This document shows positions 58,794 through 64,000 of a stretch of DNA of 64,000 bases, in pieces (positions within the stretch are counted from its first letter, which is position 1; each line of letters starts with the position of its first letter). The notes beneath the pieces are model-generated. The model was not told the origin of the DNA and made no database searches. It was given only the letters and a program-made list of their open reading frames with translations. Origin of the DNA: Daedaleopsis sinensis. Lineage: Eukaryota > Basidiomycota > Agaricomycetes > Polyporales > Polyporaceae. The translations under genes were made by a program, and so were the position numbers. The stretch is from contig CM066304.1 of the NCBI GenBank assembly GCA_033807695.1, forward strand, positions 992,001 through 1,056,000, read 5' to 3'.

Positions 58794-59656
58794 CCGCGGC
58801 CCCAATGTCGCAGGTAAGTCCTACATCGTCGTTCTGCCTTCCGTCCTCACCCAGACTACTCTTTCTACTAGGATCATTGATCAAAATCGAAACACTGGCG
58901 CGTCGACGAGGTACCGAATCCCAAAATGGAAATGTGAGTGTGCTTGGGCTCTACGACAAGTAGCCAGCGACCTAACTCGAGCGCACACAGGCGCGGCGCT
59001 GCAAACTTGGCCCCATCTTCTTTGTATTTAACGCTCCGGCTCTCGCCCATCCGACACTGCCCCTTTCTCATCATCATGCTGCTCAACCAGTGATGCATCA
59101 CTCTCGCTTTCATATTGACGGTTCGCTGCCGACGTATACGTCACTCACATTCCTTTGCCTGTGTATTTCACGCTTTCGCTGCCCGTCATCATCAACTGGC
59201 GCTGAAGTTGTTCTGTATGCTCCATAACTGATAGTACTTGCCCGCACTTTGTATAGTTAGTGTTCATAGCTGCTGTCCAAATACATCCGCGTCCACTACT
59301 ATCTCCACTTTGTGTGCTTCGCTAGGTTGTGATCCAGGCTCAAGCTCAGGCTGCATATAAGGCTATCGGTCTCGAGACCTGGCTCATGTCCTGAACTGAT
59401 CCTCTCGACGACCTGAACGAACTGTTCAGGTATCCTTGAACCTACCAGGCAAACCCACTGTGCCTACCAGGTCCGCGACCTGTACAGCCTGGGAGGCCTG
59501 GAATACCTGGCCAGGTAGGCCAGGTCACCATGACATATTGCTGATGCGGGCGCCAGCCCCTCATTTAGAGTTCACACACCTCTTACTCACGCCCTCGCCT
59601 ACGACCGATGCTCATTTGTATCTAGGGTAAGTGCATGAGCTGATGTTGTGTAGATA
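58794..59656. other. Right end of the Plavaka element and flank
   Basis: Holds the right subterminal CCTG/CAGG array (59375-59530), the candidate terminus (59531-59548), and about 100 bp of flanking DNA up to the next TIR element. No gene seen. Confidence 0.5.
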
Positions 59657-60507
59657 CAGCTGTTTCTGAAATGATTGTCATTTGAACTTCGACGCCACAA
59701 GCGACTGCAGATTCGACACGAGAAAAATCAGGAAAATCATTTAATTGCTACAGAGTCCGGCAATCCTTGTAGCGACTTGAAACTTGGCACATGCGTAGCA
59801 TACGTACTGAGGAGCATGTACAGCGAGTTTGAGGCAGAACAGTTGAGAAATGAGAGTGCAGTAGGATATCGGTGTACATGTCCAAATCCATAAGGGGCAC
59901 TCCAGTCTGAAGTGCTTGACATCCTTTTGATGCCACCGGCGTGCGCTGCATTCTTCCTAAGCTGTTCAATGTATAGCACACTCAAAAGCCTCTGCTTAAA
60001 GAACCTGCGGACATCCGCTCAATGTGAATTGTGGCCTGAGGGTACTATGGCGAGACATCTTGCGACTTGTGGGCCAATGCTTGGCCCCACTGGACACACC
60101 AAGGGCATATGCTACGAGCTCACAGACTGTCCTTAAACCCGATACAAGTACGGCTACCCTTTCATATCATTGCCAGTCTTCCAATTGAGCATAGGAGGTT
60201 GGAAGGAGAAGGTGAGCGAAGAGGAAGGACACACTCCGGTAGAACCCTCGTTGAACAAATAAACATGGAAAGGCGCCGACACATCTGTCCATGTGTCACT
60301 CGCAGCACTCTCATTTCTCAACCGTTCTGCCTCAAACTTGCTGTACAGGCTCCTCAATACGTATTCTACGCATGTGCCAAGTTTCAAGTCGCTACAAGGA
60401 TTGCCGGACTCTGTAGCAATTAAATGATTTCTCTGATTTTTCTCGTGTCGAATCTGCAGTCGCTTGTGGCGTCGGAGTTCAAATGACAATCATTTCAGAA
60501 ACAGCTG
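59657..60507. mobile_element. 851-bp non-autonomous TIR element with TA duplication
   Basis: Two 203-bp terminal inverted repeats, 59657-59859 and 60305-60507, are about 96% identical by eye. Each starts CAGCTGTTTCTGAAATG. TA flanks both ends (59655-59656 and 60508-60509), the target duplication of Tc1/mariner-type elements. The 445-bp interior has no recognisable coding sequence. The high arm identity suggests recent insertion. Confidence 0.85.
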
Positions 60508-62536
60508 TAACTTGTTACTGATTGACCTGTTCAAGGGTCCGAGTCCTACAACTGTCAGTCTACTTCGCAGGCGACAGTTCTGTGGCATGACATGTAACTC
60601 TGCACCTGGCATGCCATTTTGTATATGTTGTATCAGCTCGACAGCGAAAAGTACGCCTCCCCGCTCGTTGTTTGAGCACGTAATGCAGCTGTACTACATC
60701 ACTTCACAAGCTAAGATTGTAAGTTCGCCTTGCTTAGGCTAGTCCACAACTTCCCACTAAACCTCCGAATTCAGTCAGCTCTTGATTCGTGCGCAGTTCC
60801 TCAATCATCACTCCGAACTTCGGGGCTGAGTCCCGGTGAAAAACCGCCCTGTGATGTACAGCTCTGGCACGGCAATTTCAGCGGCTCCTTAAGGAGCCGT
60901 GTCACAACAGTACAATGCAGCTTTCTTGCGACAGGGAAGCAGGACCTTCTGGCACGGTCTGCCCTGTGCCGCTGTGCACTGTCCTCTGACCTGTCACTAC
61001 ATGCTACTGCAGGGTACACGAAATATAGATCCATTGCCAAATTTGGAAATACATTAGGTACAGGTACATGCAGATATTGCCAGATCGTATGCGAGTCAGT
61101 GCGACAGCAGCGCCTCGCGCGCCCACCTCATTGCCTCCGTGCGTGACCACTCGCCGCCTTGCGCGACGACCTCGTTCTGCTCAGTCATCAGTGCCTTACA
61201 CACCGGGTAGGCTCCCATTTGCGAACACCGTCTGAGCTCCATCCCGCGACTCCCGCTATGATGAGTGTGGGGCTCACGTGCGCACACGCCAAAGTGGCCG
61301 GCTCCGGGGGAGAACATGTCGACATCGTCGCGGCGCGCAGACTAGCATCCGCGCTCGGAACGTGGCCAACATGCATAGAGTACGAGGACTCACCATATTG
61401 GGATACCGGCACGACAGTGGATACACCCAAGGTGGAGTACACGACCTGCGAGCAATATGCCGGGCGGCGTGACTCTGTGTGGGTACTGAGATTGACTGTC
61501 GGATGCGGAGAGAGAGGTACGTACGGTGCTGAAGAGCCGGTGAGCTTCGCGGCGAGCTGATTGGGTCAGAAGACCGAGTAGCTCTGCGTATGTACATGGC
61601 CTGCGTGAGATGAACTCACTCACCGGATGATTGGCACCGTGTAGTGACTCCCTGTGTGCTCTTGTCAGTGGATACACGATGAAAGCGAGGAGTGTTGGTG
61701 GAGACTCACCTGGCTGAAGTGCCAGTGCACTGCACAGCACGCTCATGTACCTGGCGGGATAGTCGGATGTTAGCTAATGTTTTGCGGCTTAGGTTGGTAC
61801 GTGTGAGACGCACCTGTACCTGTACCACTTCGACAGATACTCAAACTGCTTGGTTATGGTGGTGAGGTGAGAACACCAGGGACATCAGTGGGGGCTGCCG
61901 CGGCTGGTGGGAGGAGGAAAGACTGTGGACAGACGAACATGTCGAAAATTGAAAAGCAAAATCGAACGAAAGTACCGGAGATAGCCGGTGTACTTAGGGC
62001 AGGCAAGCCCGCCACTTTGCAGACAATAGGCGCCGTCAGACATATTGACAAACTTTGCCAGATATGGAGTCGATCAACAACTTTGTCGTCGAGGAGCCAG
62101 TACTCTTGTCTAGTTGTCGTGGTAAAAGATAAAATCAGACGCCCTCGCAGGAGGTGACAGACCGTGGCAGAACACTTTGACGCGGTGCAGACCATGACTG
62201 AAAGGACCAGAATCCCCCATGTCGGTTTTTCACCGGGGCTGAGTGTCTATAGTCCATATATATATTGTGTCCATTCTTTGCTAATGACCTTCGTAGTAAC
62301 AAGTCTTATTATCCTGGTCATCTGCCGCCTATTCATCGTGGCAGGCGACGTCTCAAACCCAGGCACATCCTTTGTGTAGACTGCAGCTCCCTCGCTCACG
62401 ATCACTAGACAGTCATAGGCACTCTCACTGCACCAACCACGACACACGCCGGAGTTGTCACTGTACTACACGGCTCAGTCGCTGCACGGCACAGCTCAGT
62501 CGCTGCACGACACGGTACAGTGGGAGCCGTCTACAC
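60508..62536. other. Region without recognised gene
   Basis: About 2 kb. Minus-strand open stretches at 61096-61600 (for example RTEAMRWAREALLSH before a stop) look like possible exons but I cannot place them in a family or complete a gene. Confidence 0.3.
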
Positions 62537-63377
62537 CAAGGCATGTTTGCCTTTGGTTTAAAAACCTCGCAGACTTATTGCCCCCCCTCCCATCACCGCC
62601 CATGCCCTCCGCATCACGCGGACCATCCGCCACATTAATTCCGGCGCCTGTGTCTGCGTGCCGCAGTGCGTGCCGTTCCCGCCCACATCCCCAAGACCGC
62701 CCGCCCGCCATCCCCGCCGTCCCCGCCGATGCCCACGTATGACATACCAAACGCCTCGTCGACCGACCGCCCGCCCGCTCTGTCCTAAGGACGGAGCAGG
62801 CGAACGGGACAGCGGGGAGGGCGTGTCGGATATCCTGTGACGGGCCCTGGGGGTGCGGGCGGGCGGGGGCGCAGTCGACGATACGCAGTGGTGAGCGGGC
62901 CGCCCGTCGGTTGCCTCTCCTCGATGTATCGTCGGCGACGCCCATCGGCTGGACGCCCGTTGGCAGCGTCGTCGGGCAGCCTGAGCGACGGGCAGAGCAG
63001 ACTCACCCCGCCGTCCCGCTCACCCGTCGTGCATGCGGCGGGCGGGTGAGCAGGACGGCGGGAAGTCGAGGAGGCTTCGCCGGACGCGTCCGCCGGTACT
63101 ATCCCATGGAACCATCCGAGTCGGTGCGAGGACGTGTTGGACGCGTCGGGTATGGCGCGAAGGGAGGACATTGGTGGGGGCACCACGAAACGGTTGGCGG
63201 GCGGTAGGACCCGGCGGGCATGTCGTACAAGGGCGGGCGGGCGGGGGCGGCACGCACAGCACGCAGATGGCTCAGGCGCCGTGGCGGATGATCCGCGTGA
63301 TGCGGAGGGCATGGGCGGTGATGGGAAGGGGAGGAAAAGGTCTGCACGGTTCTTTAACCAAAGGCAAACATGCCTTG
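62537..63377. mobile_element. GC-rich non-autonomous TIR element
   Basis: The ends are inverted repeats beginning CAAGGCATGTTTGCCTTTGG. About 110 bp of each arm match well, including CCATCACCGCCCATGCCCTC and GCATCACGCGGA, and weaker matching continues inward for perhaps another 90 bp. Similar GTACAG-containing sequence lies 20-35 bp outside each end, so the true ends may be further out. Interior strongly GC-rich with CCCGCC runs and no believable gene. Confidence 0.75.
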
Positions 63378-63869
63378 TTATAGAATCTACACAGTGGCTG
63401 TACATTGTGGCACCGAGTCCGCGTCACTCTGAAGTTTCAGTTTGAGACACGCGCTGGTTCTACGCCTGCTCACATCACTAGGTCTTGCATGAACGGGACA
63501 TAAATTCGGCCCTGCGCGTGGGGGATATATCCTTGCTGACCGAACAAAATTCCATGATACATCAGGAAACCGGTGTTTCTCTCCCTGGAGACAAATCTCC
63601 TATGGATCCGGGAGGGCATCGGAGGAGGAGACTGACTCTGTCACATATCATCAGGAGCAAATCACTCTTATCCGAGTCAGCGGACTCATTTCTCACGCTG
63701 GAAGAGACACCGTCTCCTTGAGGAGATCAGATCTCCTACCGGGTGAGTGAGGAGCCGAGAGTATCTGCCAGTAACCTGTAGGTTATCCAATCTCTTAGTA
63801 CTTCTAGCAGTCGTTCGCGGCAATGATATACTAGTCTGGGCGAGCACTAGTATTTGAACTCATAGTTTT
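63378..63869. other. Intergenic, no gene recognised
   Basis: Contains short palindromes such as GGAGATCAGATCTCC near 63720. No coding exon identified. Confidence 0.4.
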
Positions 63870-64000
63870 GCAAGTGCCTCATCCGAGTCTTCATCAGATG
63901 AATCCGAGCCCATGGCGTCCGAGTCTGGCAGTGTGATGTTGCTCCGGGAAACAGCTCGATTGCCAGACCTAAGAGACAGTGATGTGTCGGTGTGAGAGAT
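63870..64000 (-). CDS. Partial: possible C-terminus of a gene leaving the window
   Basis: An open minus-strand frame enters from the right edge and ends at a TGA (63870-63872). It reads a Ser/Asp-rich tail, RSNITLPDSDAMGSDSSDED then SDEALAKL. Such acidic Ser-rich C-termini are common, but no family can be named from 42 codons and it could be chance. Confidence 0.3.

Larger units (their letters stand above)
51625..59548. mobile_element. Plavaka-type (CACTA-like) DNA transposon, near-complete
   Basis: About 7.9 kb with a minus-strand transposase gene and a divergent plus-strand second gene. Candidate termini: 51625-51642 and the reverse complement of 59531-59548 agree over 15 of 18 bases (CGCATCAG[GC]AA[AT]ATG[AT]CA). 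Weaker similarity runs about 20 bp further outward, so the true ends may lie slightly outside. Just inside both ends are arrays of CCTG/CAGG motifs (about 51648-51740 and 59375-59530), as expected for the subterminal repeats bound by CACTA-type transposases. I could not fix the target-site duplication. Confidence 0.75.

Noticed and set aside
62496..63405. Several long frames on both strands in the GC-rich element
   Set aside because: They arise from GC-rich inverted repeats that lack stops; the frames mirror each other and have no protein-like motifs.

Overview
The window is nuclear DNA of a filamentous basidiomycete, most likely a wood-decay Agaricomycete. The evidence is: dense genes with many 50-80 nt GT-AG introns, GC-rich exons, an AA9 polysaccharide monooxygenase and a GH16 glucanase, a cluster of DUF6533-type seven-helix proteins (a family I know only from basidiomycetes), F-box/LRR proteins, and a Plavaka-type (CACTA-like) transposon, a group described from Agaricomycetes. 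Polyporales is a guess. All gene models are spliced by eye. For most genes I checked that exon lengths keep the reading frame.

Layout. 0-4.6 kb: a short terminal-inverted-repeat (TIR) element, then a GH16 gene whose 5' end is missing, then gene-poor DNA. 4.6-15.5 kb: housekeeping block with MMS19 (Fe-S targeting), an unrecognised coiled-coil type protein, an F-box/LRR protein, ubiquitin-ribosomal protein eS31, and RFC3 (clamp loader). The last two are divergent from one 393-bp promoter region. 15.5-22.5 kb: a decayed copy of the 5' end of the coiled-coil gene, a secreted-type Cys-rich membrane protein, the first DUF6533 gene, a partial duplication of the Cys-rich gene, and a hairpin element between direct repeats. 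22.5-27.1 kb: AA9 LPMO, a small secreted protein, and an NDUFAF7/MidA-like methyltransferase. 27.4-34.8 kb: three more DUF6533 genes on the minus strand. 35.7-41.3 kb: a TMEM14-like protein, an EEF1A-methyltransferase-like protein and a CLC chloride channel/antiporter. 42.1-46.3 kb: two DUF6533 genes on the plus strand. 49.4-51.2 kb: a type II membrane O-fucosyltransferase-like protein. 51.6-59.5 kb: a nearly complete Plavaka-type transposon with a transposase gene and a divergent second gene. 59.6-64 kb: two non-autonomous TIR elements and the C-terminus of a gene leaving the window.

Most notable observation. All six DUF6533 paralogs share a 13-exon architecture that only reads correctly if each gene contains two 2-nucleotide micro-exons at conserved positions. 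The first is AG in all six genes. The second is AG, AG, AG, CG, GC or AT. All 24 introns flanking these micro-exons are 51-82 nt, which is ordinary for this genome. Smaller splicing oddities are a 9-nt exon in MMS19, a possible 5-nt first coding exon and two 17-nt exons in the CLC gene, two GC-AG introns, and several non-YAG acceptors.
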